5,300 nt of DNA from Desulfovibrio sp. (GCA_031255035.1 JAIRTI010000023.1:1-5300), one strand, 5' to 3'; counted from the first letter of the stretch, positions 1-5,261 are shown. A program made the numbers and translations. Notes: generated from the letters alone by a model not told the origin.

Positions 1-67
1 GGGCCTCCTTGTGGGCCGGCGGGTCCGGCGCCGGGTCGGCGTCGCGTCTGTTCTTGTCGTTGCTCAT
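1..67 (-). CDS. N-terminus of an unidentified minus-strand protein, cut by the window edge
   Basis: Reading the minus strand from an ATG at 67-65 gives an open frame of 22 codons that leaves the left edge. It begins MSNDKNRRDADPAPDPP and is strongly hydrophilic, with charged and proline residues and no signal peptide or membrane segment. The codons are GC-rich like those of the nad genes, which supports real coding. A weak GGA lies about 7 bases upstream of the ATG. A TATCAT on the minus strand (positions 85-80) could be a -10 box, but it leaves an unusually short leader. The gene is divergent from the nad operon. I do not recognise the protein; too little of it is present to assign a family. 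Confidence 0.4.
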   Translation of the reverse strand, partial: MSNDKNRRDADPAPDPPAHKEA

Positions 68-254
68 GGCATGTCCGGTATGATAAGGCGCTGGTATGAT
101 CAGCAATTCTCATTATGAGCCTTTTTGCGGACTTGCCGGATACATTCTCCTGGCCCAATCGCCGGGTCCAGGTACGAAGCTGGGGCCGGCGGCCTGGCGC
201 TGTGGGCGGGTGCCCACATGCAAACTGGCTGGCTTCATCAAAATTAGAATTGCT
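68..254. other. Intergenic region between the divergent left gene and the MITE
   Basis: No convincing gene lies here. An open frame at 96-314 has no Shine-Dalgarno site, reads a low-complexity sequence and runs into the mobile element, so I treat it as chance. Visible structure is an 11-base perfect palindrome at 109-119 (CTCAT/ATGAG arms) and a small hairpin at 202-217 (GTGGGC, loop GGGT, GCCCAC). Neither is followed by a T-run that would make it a clear terminator. Confidence 0.6.
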
Positions 255-264
255 GGTGGTTATG
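255..264. repeat. Left target-site duplication of the MITE
   Basis: GGTGGTTATG directly abuts the left terminal inverted repeat and is repeated exactly at 399-408, directly after the right one. The bases just outside the two copies differ (T254 versus G398; C265 versus A409), so the match is exactly 10 bp. Confidence 0.85.
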
Positions 265-398
265 CAGGGCTACCGCATCTAATTTCCTTTATTACTGCGG
301 CTTTGCAGACATGACGCACCTCAAAAAAGTTGGCGAACCGGGACGCTCTGAAAAGCAAAAATACTGCGGCGCAACGAAATTAAGATGCGGTAGCCCTG
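265..398. mobile_element. MITE-like non-autonomous element, 134 bp, with terminal inverted repeats and 10-bp target duplication
   Basis: The left end (265-286) begins CAGGGCTACCGCATCT and continues AATTTC. The right end (376-398), read on the other strand, has the same 16 bases and then TAATTTC, so the arms match over 22/23 bases with a single extra T. The arms abut the two exact copies of a 10-bp direct repeat at 255-264 and 399-408, the expected signature of transposition. The roughly 89-bp interior encodes no transposase. It is poorer in GC than the neighbouring genes and contains TACTGCGGC twice (293-301 and 362-370). A short frame at 311-409 runs out through the right arm (…KLRCGSPGWL) and might be the relic of a transposase C-terminus, in which case the element is an internal-deletion derivative; this is speculative. 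A 10-bp duplication is within the range known for IS4-family elements, but I cannot assign the family from the ends alone. Confidence 0.8.
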
Positions 399-408
399 GG
401 TGGTTATG
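399..408. repeat. Right target-site duplication of the MITE
   Basis: GGTGGTTATG is an exact copy of 255-264 and follows the last base of the right inverted repeat. It ends 8 bases before the putative -35 box of the nad promoter. Confidence 0.85.
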
Positions 409-416
409 ATGGCGGC

Positions 417-446
417 TTGACGTGGAAGGCGCGTTGCCGCAATATT
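417..446 (+). promoter_or_regulatory. Putative sigma70-type promoter of the nad operon
   Basis: TTGACG at 417-422 (5 of 6 to the -35 consensus) is followed after 18 bases by AATATT at 441-446 (4 of 6 to the -10 consensus). Transcription would start near 453 and give a leader of about 40 bases before the nadC ATG. It is the best promoter-like pair between the MITE and nadC. The -10 is mediocre, which is common for a regulated promoter. An imperfect inverted repeat (441-448 with 465-472) overlaps the -10 and start region. Confidence 0.5.
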
Positions 447-480
447 ACCGTTGCTTCGCTTGCAGTAACATTCCAGGGAC

Positions 481-486
481 GGGGAG
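481..486 (+). promoter_or_regulatory. Ribosome binding site that fixes the nadC start
   Basis: GGGGAG lies 7 bases before ATG 494. The GTG at 422 that opens the same frame has no such site and lies inside the promoter, so 494 is preferred. Confidence 0.65.
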
Positions 487-493
487 ACAAGCC

Positions 494-1411
494 ATGCGCA
501 GGGCGAATTTCGACACTTTCTTTAGCGGAGTGGCCAGACGCCATCTGGTGCGGGCCATCCGCGACGCCCTGACGGAAGACGGCCCCGACCTGACCAGCAA
601 CGCGGTGTTCGGCGAGGGCGACGCCCTTTCCGCCCGCATTGTGTCCAAGCAGGACGCCGTGGTCGCGGGCCTGCCGCTGCTGTCGCTGGTACTGGAGGAA
701 ACGGCCGCTCTCGAACCCGGCGCATGGACTCAGACCGCCCATGTCGAAGAAGGCTCGCTGGCGGCCAACGGCAGCCTGCTGGCCTCCATCGACGGCAGCG
801 CCCGTATCATTCTGCGGGCCGAACGCGTTATTCTCAATTTCCTCTGCCATCTTTCGGGCATAGCCACTCTGACCAGACGCTACGCCGACATTCTTGAAGG
901 CACGGGCGTCCGCCTGCTGGACACCCGCAAAACCCTGCCCGGACTGCGTTACCCGGAAAAGTACGCGGTGCTGGTCGGCGGCGGGAGCAACCACCGCCTG
1001 AACCTGTCCGAAATGCTCATGCTGAAAGACAATCATATTGACGCCGCCGGCGGCATCCTGCCGGCGGTGGAGCGCCTGCGCCTGGCCTATGACCCGGCCC
1101 CGCCCATTGAGGTGGAATGCCGCACGCTGGACGAGGCGCGCGAAGCCGTCGCCTGCGACGTCCGGCGGATCATGCTTGACAATATGTCGCGCGAAGTGAT
1201 GCAACAGGCTTTGCTCCTGGTGCCGCCGGGAGTGGAAGTGGAAATCAGCGGCGGGGTCGACCTCGCGGGCGTGGCCGCCCTGACCAGCGGCTGGCAGGGC
1301 CGCAAGCCCGATTACGTCTCCGTTGGCCGCCTGACCCATTCCGCCCCGGCCGCGGACTTCAGCATGCGCATCGGTCCGCGTGAGCCCGGCCCCGCTCCGA
1401 ATGCGCCCTGA
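494..1411 (+). CDS. nadC: Nicotinate-nucleotide pyrophosphorylase (quinolinate phosphoribosyltransferase)
   Basis: The protein has 305 residues, within a little of the family's usual 280-300. It converts quinolinate and PRPP to nicotinate mononucleotide, CO2 and pyrophosphate, the last step of de novo synthesis before the shared NAD route; it is cytosolic. Family signatures occur in order: AERVILNFLCHLSGIAT (109-125), DTRKT (143-147), GGGSNHR (162-168), KDNHI (178-182), VECR (207-210), LDN (228-230), SGG (252-254) and VGRLTHSA (277-284). The substrate-binding residues known for the family are all present: Arg145 and Lys146, His167 and Arg168, Lys178, Glu208 and Asp229. The N-terminal helical/barrel segment reads LTEDGPDLTS, a slightly shortened form of the usual ED-G-GD-T motif. 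The C-terminal dozen residues are proline-rich and poorly conserved. It is the first gene of the operon; nadA follows 39 bases after its TGA. Confidence 0.97.
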   Translation: MRRANFDTFFSGVARRHLVRAIRDALTEDGPDLTSNAVFGEGDALSARIVSKQDAVVAGLPLLSLVLEETAALEPGAWTQTAHVEEGSLAANGSLLASIDGSARIILRAERVILNFLCHLSGIATLTRRYADILEGTGVRLLDTRKTLPGLRYPEKYAVLVGGGSNHRLNLSEMLMLKDNHIDAAGGILPAVERLRLAYDPAPPIEVECRTLDEAREAVACDVRRIMLDNMSREVMQQALLLVPPGVEVEISGGVDLAGVAALTSGWQGRKPDYVSVGRLTHSAPAADFSMRIGPREPGPAPNAP

Positions 1412-1437
1412 CAACCGCTTTTGAAGCAAAGCCACAC

Positions 1438-1441
1438 AGGA
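1438..1441 (+). promoter_or_regulatory. Ribosome binding site that fixes the nadA start
   Basis: AGGA lies 9 bases before ATG 1451. The frame is also open from a TTG at 1421, but that has no Shine-Dalgarno site and would add ten unconserved residues. Confidence 0.6.
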
Positions 1442-1450
1442 TGGCCCAGC

Positions 1451-2509
1451 ATGACGGAACGCCCCCTGTCCGACTCCATTGAAGCCGTACGCCGTCGCTT
1501 CGGCGGCGATCTGACCATTGTCGGCCATCATTATCAGGCCGAAGAGGTCATCCGCCACACCGACCTGCGCGGTGACTCCCTTGAACTGGCCCGCAAATGC
1601 GCGGCCCTTGATTCGCGCTGGATTATGTTTTGCGGCGTGTACTTCATGGCCGAATCCGCCGCTCTGCTCGCCCGGCCGGGCTGCGAGGTGCATCTGCCCG
1701 AACCCTCGGCCGAATGCAGCATGGCCATGATGTCTCCGGCCCCCCTGCTGGACGCCGTCCTCGGAAAACTTTCCGCCACGGGAAGAAAAATCGTTCCGCT
1801 GGCCTACGTCAACTCCACCCTGGCCGTTAAGGCCGTCGTCGGCAGGCACGGCGGCTCGGTCTGCACCTCGGCCAACGCCGTCACCATGCTGCGCTGGGCC
1901 CTCGGCCGGGGAGACGCCGTCCTGTTCCTGCCGGACAAAAACCTCGGGCGGAATACCGCCGACCGGCTCGGCATCCCCCAGCGCGAATGTCATGTGCTCA
2001 ACATCCGCGAGCAGGGCGGACGCATCGACCAGGACGTCGCCGACAGGGCGAAGCTGCTGCTGTGGCCGGGGTTCTGCTCCATTCACACCCGCTTTGCCGT
2101 GCGCCAGGTGGAACGCCTGCGCGCGGAAAACCCCGGCGCCAGGGTCGTGGCGCATCCCGAGTGCACGCCCGAGGTGGTGGCCGCGGCGGACGCCGCCGGG
2201 TCCACATCCTTCATCATCCGCTACGCCGACGAAATGCCCGATGGCGGAACGCTCGTCATCGGCACGGAAATCAACCTGGTCGAACGTCTGGCCGAACAGC
2301 ACCGGCATCGCCTTCATATTCTCCCCCTTGTGGAAAGCGCCTGCACCCACATGGCCCAAACCACGGAAGAGCGTCTGGCTGAGGCCCTTGACGCCCTGGC
2401 CGAGAGTGCCGATATGGGGAAGGCATCGCCTTTTTTGGTGCGCATTGACGATGATTTGACCATTCCCGCCAGAAAAGCCCTGGAATGTATGCTGGCCGTT
2501 TGTTCCTGA
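1451..2509 (+). CDS. nadA: Quinolinate synthase A, long (Bacillus-type) form, [4Fe-4S] enzyme
   Basis: The 352-residue cytosolic enzyme condenses iminoaspartate (from NadB) with dihydroxyacetone phosphate to quinolinate. Three internally similar domains carry one [4Fe-4S] cluster. The cluster ligands are most likely Cys89 (AECSMA), Cys209 (WPGFCSIH) and Cys298 (ESACTHM). Their spacing of 120 and 89 residues matches the long form, as I recall it from the Bacillus subtilis enzyme, rather than the E. coli form, where the first spacing is about 87. The extra length lies in the segment around 176-203. Other signatures are GHHYQ (25-29), GDSLELA (41-47), FCGVYFMAES (60-69), YVNSTLAVKA (119-128), CTSANA (138-143), PDKNLGRNT (161-169), HPEC (235-238) and GSTS (250-253), all typical of substrate-binding loops. 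The cysteine pair forming a disulfide near the C-terminal ligand in E. coli is absent. The cluster is oxygen-sensitive in this family. The gap to nadB is 137 bases. Confidence 0.97.
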   Translation: MTERPLSDSIEAVRRRFGGDLTIVGHHYQAEEVIRHTDLRGDSLELARKCAALDSRWIMFCGVYFMAESAALLARPGCEVHLPEPSAECSMAMMSPAPLLDAVLGKLSATGRKIVPLAYVNSTLAVKAVVGRHGGSVCTSANAVTMLRWALGRGDAVLFLPDKNLGRNTADRLGIPQRECHVLNIREQGGRIDQDVADRAKLLLWPGFCSIHTRFAVRQVERLRAENPGARVVAHPECTPEVVAAADAAGSTSFIIRYADEMPDGGTLVIGTEINLVERLAEQHRHRLHILPLVESACTHMAQTTEERLAEALDALAESADMGKASPFLVRIDDDLTIPARKALECMLAVCS

Positions 2510-2646
2510 GGACAAGCGCCGGCGGCGCGCGGGAATAAGCCGGCCCGCCTTTGAAAATCCCGCCGGGTTGTTCCGCCTCGCCTTGCATGCCCGTGGGCCA
2601 AGAAAGAGCGCTTTCAAGTGAAAAGCGCCGAACCAACAGGAGAGCC
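2510..2646 (+). promoter_or_regulatory. nadA-nadB intergenic leader with hairpins
   Basis: This 137-base gap is long for an operon. It holds a GC-rich hairpin (GCGGG 2529-2533 with CCCGC 2544-2548) and a better one at 2608-2628. In the latter, GCGC and TTTC pair with GAAA and GCGC, with one bulged A and the loop AAGT, 9 bases before the nadB Shine-Dalgarno site. No T-run follows either, so these are not intrinsic terminators. They may affect mRNA stability or nadB translation. I see no convincing internal promoter and no recognised riboswitch. Confidence 0.35.
2638..2642 (+). promoter_or_regulatory. Ribosome binding site that fixes the nadB start
   Basis: AGGAG lies 4 bases before ATG 2647. 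The frame is also open from a TTG at 2551, but the added 32 residues do not resemble the family, whose N-terminus is the FAD-binding fold that here begins a few residues after Met 2647. Confidence 0.75.
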
Positions 2647-4233
2647 ATGTCATACCGGACCCACAGCCCCGTTCTCGTCATCGGCGCCGGCCTGGCCGGC
2701 TGTATCACGGCCCTGCGTCTGGCCGATCAGGGCGTTCGGGTGACGCTTATCGCCGCAGCGTCAGGACCGCGAAACGCCAACTCCTGGCTGGCCCAGGGCG
2801 GCATCATCTACCGCGCTCCGATTGCGGACGACCCGGCCCGCCTTGAAGAAGACATCCTCACCGCCGGGCATCGCCTCAACCTGCCCGAGGCGGTTCGCTT
2901 TCTGGTCACCGAAGGCCCCAAAGCGGTGGAGGAACTGCTGGTGGATCGCCTTGGCGTGCCTTTTGACAAAGCCGGGCCGGACGACTCCTGGGATCTGACC
3001 CGCGAAGGCGGGCACTCGGCGCAGCGCATCATGCACACCGCCGATCATACCGGGCACACCATCATGGACTTCCTCACCGAAGCCGTACGCGCGCACCCCG
3101 GCGTCACCTGGCTCGAAGGCTACACGGCCGTCGATCTGCTGACGTCCCATCACCATTCCAGCGGCATGACCTATCGCTATCAACTTGAAAACCGCTGCTG
3201 CGGCGCTTACGTGCTGAAGGAAAGCAGCGAGGTGGTGGAAACCATGCTGGCCGACGTGACCGTGCTCGCCACCGGCGGCGCGGGCCAGGTGTACCTGCAC
3301 AGCTCCAATTCGACCACGGCCACGGGCGCCGGCATCACCATGGCCGGGCGGGCCTTTGTGCGGCTCATGAACATGGAATTCATGCAGTTTCATCCGACCA
3401 CTCTCTTCCATCTCGAACCGCGCCGTTTTCTCATTACCGAGGCTCTGCGCGGCGAGGGCGCGCGCCTTTTCAACGCCGACGGCGAATATTTCATGGAAAA
3501 AGTCGACCCCAGGGCGGACCTCGCGCCGCGCGACATCGTTGCCAGGGCCATTGTCGACGAACTCCTGCGCACCGGCGCGCCCTGCGTGTACCTTGACCTG
3601 AGCGGCGTCAAACAGGATCTGGCCGCCCGCTTTCCCACGGTGCTGCGCAACTGCCTCGACCGGGGCATAGACATTCGCAAGGCGCCGATCCCGGTAGTGC
3701 CGGCGGCCCATTACTTCTGCGGCGGCATCCTGGTGGATCTCGCCGGCCGCACCAGCCTGAGCGGCCTCTATGCCGTCGGCGAATGCAGTTGCACCGGCGT
3801 TCACGGGGCCAACCGCCTGGCCAGCACCTCGCTGCTCGAAGCCCTGCTCTGGGGCAAGACCGCAGCCGACGACATCGCGGCGCACATGATGAAAAGCGGC
3901 AAAAAAGGCGCCTATGCCCGTCTGCACGACGCCATTGAAGATTGGCGCCCCTCCGGCGACGAGCATAACGACGACCCGGCCCTGATCGCCCAGGACTGGG
4001 CCAGCATCCGCAACACCATGTGGAACTACGTGGGGATCACCCGGACAACGCCGCGCCTGGCCAGGGCGTTTGAGGATTTGCGGGATCTGTCGCGGCATCT
4101 GCATACCTTCTACCGCAGCACTCCGCTCTCGCGCCCGGTGGTGGACCTCTTCCACGGATGCCAGACCGCCTACCTGATAACGCAGGCGGCGCTGAGAAAT
4201 CCAAATGATATCGGCTGCCATCACCGGATTTGA
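2647..4233 (+). CDS. nadB: L-aspartate oxidase (FAD-dependent)
   Basis: The 528-residue flavoprotein (E. coli form 540) oxidises L-aspartate to iminoaspartate, the unstable substrate handed to NadA. It belongs to the succinate dehydrogenase/fumarate reductase flavoprotein superfamily and can use O2 or, in anaerobes, fumarate as electron acceptor. Visible are the dinucleotide-binding GAGLAG (13-18), NSWLAQGGI (45-53), the substrate loop REGGHSAQRIMH (119-130), FMQFHPT (245-251), the capping domain with TEALRGEGARL (264-274), RDIVARAI (295-302), and the FAD/ribityl motif GLYAVGECSCTGVHGANRLAS (373-393). The catalytic residues known from E. coli align as Glu120, His249, Arg295, His355 and Arg390. 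The C-terminal helical bundle (about 435-528) ends in the common RNPNDIG pattern. No signal peptide is present. It is the last gene of the operon. No hairpin terminator is seen before the tRNA promoter 36 bases downstream, so its transcript may run on to the terminator at 4411. Confidence 0.97.
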   Translation: MSYRTHSPVLVIGAGLAGCITALRLADQGVRVTLIAAASGPRNANSWLAQGGIIYRAPIADDPARLEEDILTAGHRLNLPEAVRFLVTEGPKAVEELLVDRLGVPFDKAGPDDSWDLTREGGHSAQRIMHTADHTGHTIMDFLTEAVRAHPGVTWLEGYTAVDLLTSHHHSSGMTYRYQLENRCCGAYVLKESSEVVETMLADVTVLATGGAGQVYLHSSNSTTATGAGITMAGRAFVRLMNMEFMQFHPTTLFHLEPRRFLITEALRGEGARLFNADGEYFMEKVDPRADLAPRDIVARAIVDELLRTGAPCVYLDLSGVKQDLAARFPTVLRNCLDRGIDIRKAPIPVVPAAHYFCGGILVDLAGRTSLSGLYAVGECSCTGVHGANRLASTSLLEALLWGKTAADDIAAHMMKSGKKGAYARLHDAIEDWRPSGDEHNDDPALIAQDWASIRNTMWNYVGITRTTPRLARAFEDLRDLSRHLHTFYRSTPLSRPVVDLFHGCQTAYLITQAALRNPNDIGCHHRI

Positions 4234-4269
4234 TCGCTGCGCCGCTCCCGAAGCCCGACAAAAAAGAAC

Positions 4270-4296
4270 TTGACGAGCCTCTCTCTTCGGTATAAT
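4270..4296 (+). promoter_or_regulatory. Promoter of tRNA-Asn
   Basis: TTGACG (4270-4275) and a perfect TATAAT (4291-4296) are separated by 15 bases, shorter than the ideal 17. An A-run (4260-4265) lies just upstream. Transcription would start near 4303, about 24 bases before the mature tRNA. The leader contains a small GCAC/GTGC stem (4308-4321) that would be removed in processing. Confidence 0.7.
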
Positions 4297-4326
4297 TATC
4301 GCCACCTGCACTTTGATGTGCGTCAT

Positions 4327-4402
4327 TCCCCGGTAGCTCAGCTGGCAGAGCGGGTGACTGTTAATCACTAGGTCGGCGGTTCAACCCCGTCCCGGGGAGC
4401 CA
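4327..4402 (+). tRNA. tRNA-Asn (anticodon GTT)
   Basis: The sequence folds into a complete cloverleaf of 76 bases including encoded CCA. The acceptor TCCCCGG (4327-4333) pairs fully with CCGGGGA (4392-4398), with discriminator G4399 and CCA at 4400-4402. The D-stem is GCTC/GAGC (4336-4339 and 4348-4351). The anticodon stem GGTGA/TCACT (4353-4357 and 4365-4369, one G-U) encloses loop CTGTTAA with GTT at 4360-4362. The variable loop is AGGTC. The T-stem GGCGG/CCGTC (one G-U) encloses TTCAACC. GTT decodes AAC and AAU as asparagine. Confidence 0.97.
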
Positions 4403-4410
4403 GGAAAATT

Positions 4411-4445
4411 AGAGGTTTACAGAAATTTCTGCAAACCTCTTTTTT
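4411..4445 (+). terminator. Rho-independent terminator of tRNA-Asn (and possibly of the nad operon)
   Basis: AGAGGTTT (4411-4418) pairs with AAACCTCT (4433-4440). The inner part continues with one A-C mismatch, a C-G pair and the self-complementary AGAA/TTCT. A run of six T (4440-4445) follows. It begins 8 bases after the tRNA CCA. Confidence 0.85.
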
Positions 4446-4448
4446 GTT

Positions 4449-4469
4449 GGGGTAACACCGGGGTAACAC
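4449..4469. repeat. Tandem 11-base repeat next to the tRNA terminator
   Basis: GGGGTAACAC occurs at 4449-4458 and again at 4460-4469 with an 11-base period, just after the T-run of the terminator. It could be a protein-binding pair, such as integrase arm sites, or a coding relic: the minus strand here reads VTPVLPQQK before a TAA, resembling the tails seen in some tRNA-associated integrases. Neither is proven. Confidence 0.45.
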
Positions 4470-4541
4470 AAAATTGTAGCACAACACGAATCCTTGCCCT
4501 AAACGGCACGTATTTTTACCGTGACTTTCCACTTTGTTCCG

Positions 4542-4557
4542 GCCCTTCGGGGCTTTT
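4542..4557 (+). terminator. Small UUCG-loop hairpin followed by four T
   Basis: GCCC (4542-4545), loop TTCG, GGGC (4550-4553), then TTTT. The tetraloop is very stable but the stem is short and the T-run minimal. It may be a back-up terminator or chance. Confidence 0.3.
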
Positions 4558-4730
4558 CCCAGAAAAAGGTGCAGAGAGAGGAAGAATTGGTGATTTTCAG
4601 GCCCAGATGAGCCAAGTTTCACAAAATTTGGCAGACGCGAGAAAAAAAGGGCATGGAATCACAGCACTTCCTTTCTTGTTTTACTGTGGGCAACAGTCCT
4701 GAATATTTCTCTTTTATCCGATTTCCGCGA

Positions 4731-4767
4731 GGGGGTGGGTTAAAAAAACATCCTCCCTTGTTTTTTT
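4731..4767 (+). terminator. Possible intrinsic terminator in the AT-rich region
   Basis: GGGGGTG (4731-4737) can pair with CATCCTC (4749-4755) using two G-U pairs, with an A-rich loop, and seven T follow at 4761-4767. Alternatively the A-run (4742-4748, then C) pairs with GTTTTTTT (4760-4767). No upstream gene that it would serve is intact. Confidence 0.35.
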
Positions 4768-4867
4768 GCATTTTCCCTGTTATTTCTGGTAATTATATAT
4801 GCATACTCCGGTTCCGAAAATTTTCAGCATCCAAAGGGAAACCGCCGCTACACGAGAGAAGGCATAA

Positions 4868-5095
4868 ACAGCGGGGGTATTGTTAGGGGGGCGGGCCACG
4901 GCCCGGTTTGCGGGAGCCGAGCAAGACCCCTTTACCACCAAGGCTCTGCCGCTGCATAGGGACTCTCTGGGGCTTGGACTGAGCGCGGGCGTCCATCTGG
5001 CCAACAACGTCGACCTGTCGGTCGGGTACGACTTTTCCATGGGGAGCAAAACGAAAAGCCATCAGGCCCTCTTGTCGCTAACATACCGGTTTTAG
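4868..5095 (+). pseudogene. C-terminal remnant of an autotransporter beta-barrel gene
   Basis: The frame ending at TAG 5093-5095 encodes about 75 residues. They include ATARFAG, a segment SLGLGLSAGVHLANNVDLS, VGYDFSMGS, and a final strand ALLSLTYRF. Alternating hydrophobic residues, a polar turn between strands and a terminal aromatic Phe are the hallmarks of the last strands of outer-membrane autotransporter barrels, where the terminal Phe helps recognition by the BAM machinery. A whole barrel is about 250-300 residues, so only the last few strands remain. There is no good start: the TTG at 4880 is poorly spaced from the G-run before it. The same frame continues upstream of an in-frame TAA at 4865-4867 for about 20 further codons with plausible sequence (SIQRETAATREKA), so the TAA may be a nonsense mutation. 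Most likely non-functional. Confidence 0.6.
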
Positions 5096-5141
5096 TGTTT
5101 CCACTTGAAGGAAAAATACTGAAACAGCGGCTCTTTTTCTC

Positions 5142-5166
5142 CTGTGGAAAGATCCTCTTCCCACAG
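5142..5166. other. Strong hairpin in the right intergenic region
   Basis: CTGTGGAAAGA (5142-5152) pairs with TCTTCCCACAG (5156-5166) over 11 positions with one A-C mismatch and a three-base loop TCC. No T-run follows on either strand, so it is not an obvious terminator. The rest of 5096-5238 shows no gene I can support. Confidence 0.4.
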
Positions 5167-5238
5167 CCTTGCATCCGTCGCCGGTGTCGCGAGCAAATGA
5201 TATGACCGAGATAAGTAGCACATGAATTGACCGATGAG

Positions 5239-5261
5239 GAGCCTTAAAAAGGAGGCTCGAT
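5239..5261 (+). promoter_or_regulatory. Shine-Dalgarno site within a hairpin before the right-edge gene
   Basis: AAGGAGG (5249-5255) is a near-perfect Shine-Dalgarno sequence 6 bases before TTG 5262. GAGCCT (5239-5244) pairs perfectly with AGGCTC (5253-5258), which covers the last three bases of that site. Alternatively CCTT (5242-5245) can pair with AAGG (5249-5252). In either fold part of the site is masked, which could limit translation. Confidence 0.45.

Larger units (their letters stand above)
4446..4867. other. AT-rich stretch without an intact gene, probable mobile-DNA scar beside the tRNA
   Basis: GC content is about 44% by hand count over 4441-4860, against about 65% in the nad genes. 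Open frames here (minus 4622-4368, plus 4653-4886) lack Shine-Dalgarno sites and resemble no family; the first ends inside the antisense of the tRNA. Structures present are a tandem 11-base repeat (4449-4469), a UUCG-loop hairpin with a T-run (4542-4557), a 9-bp hairpin (4611-4632) and a possible terminator (4731-4767). The change in composition next to a tRNA gene suggests acquired and decayed DNA; no integrase gene is visible. Confidence 0.55.

Noticed and set aside
96..314. A 72-codon plus-strand frame upstream of nadC
   Set aside because: No ribosome site, and it crosses the left boundary of the MITE, so most of its second half is mobile-element sequence.
422..493. Earlier GTG start for nadC
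   Set aside because: It overlaps the putative promoter, lacks a ribosome site, and adds residues absent from the family.
447..493. NAD-sensing riboswitch in the nadC leader
   Set aside because: The leader is only about 40 bases, too short for the known NAD-binding riboswitch fold, and no such motif is visible.
404..2653. A 749-codon minus-strand open frame opposite nadC and nadA
   Set aside because: It mirrors the GC-rich codon pattern of two clearly identified genes, has a low-complexity Gly/Ala/His-rich translation and no family motifs.
2761..4368. A 535-codon minus-strand open frame opposite nadB, reaching into the tRNA
   Set aside because: Antisense shadow of nadB; its translation has no recognisable domain and its start lies inside the antisense of tRNA-Asn.
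4368..4622. An 84-codon minus-strand frame ending APRDGVEPPT
   Set aside because: The tail is the antisense of the tRNA, a well-known source of spurious proteins; the rest lies in AT-rich DNA with no ribosome site.
4653..4886. A 77-codon plus-strand frame in the AT-rich region
   Set aside because: It starts without a clear ribosome site, is rich in Phe/Lys from A and T runs, and passes through a putative terminator.
4780..5049. An 89-codon minus-strand frame opposite the autotransporter remnant
   Set aside because: The plus-strand frame has recognisable barrel strands; this one has no motif.
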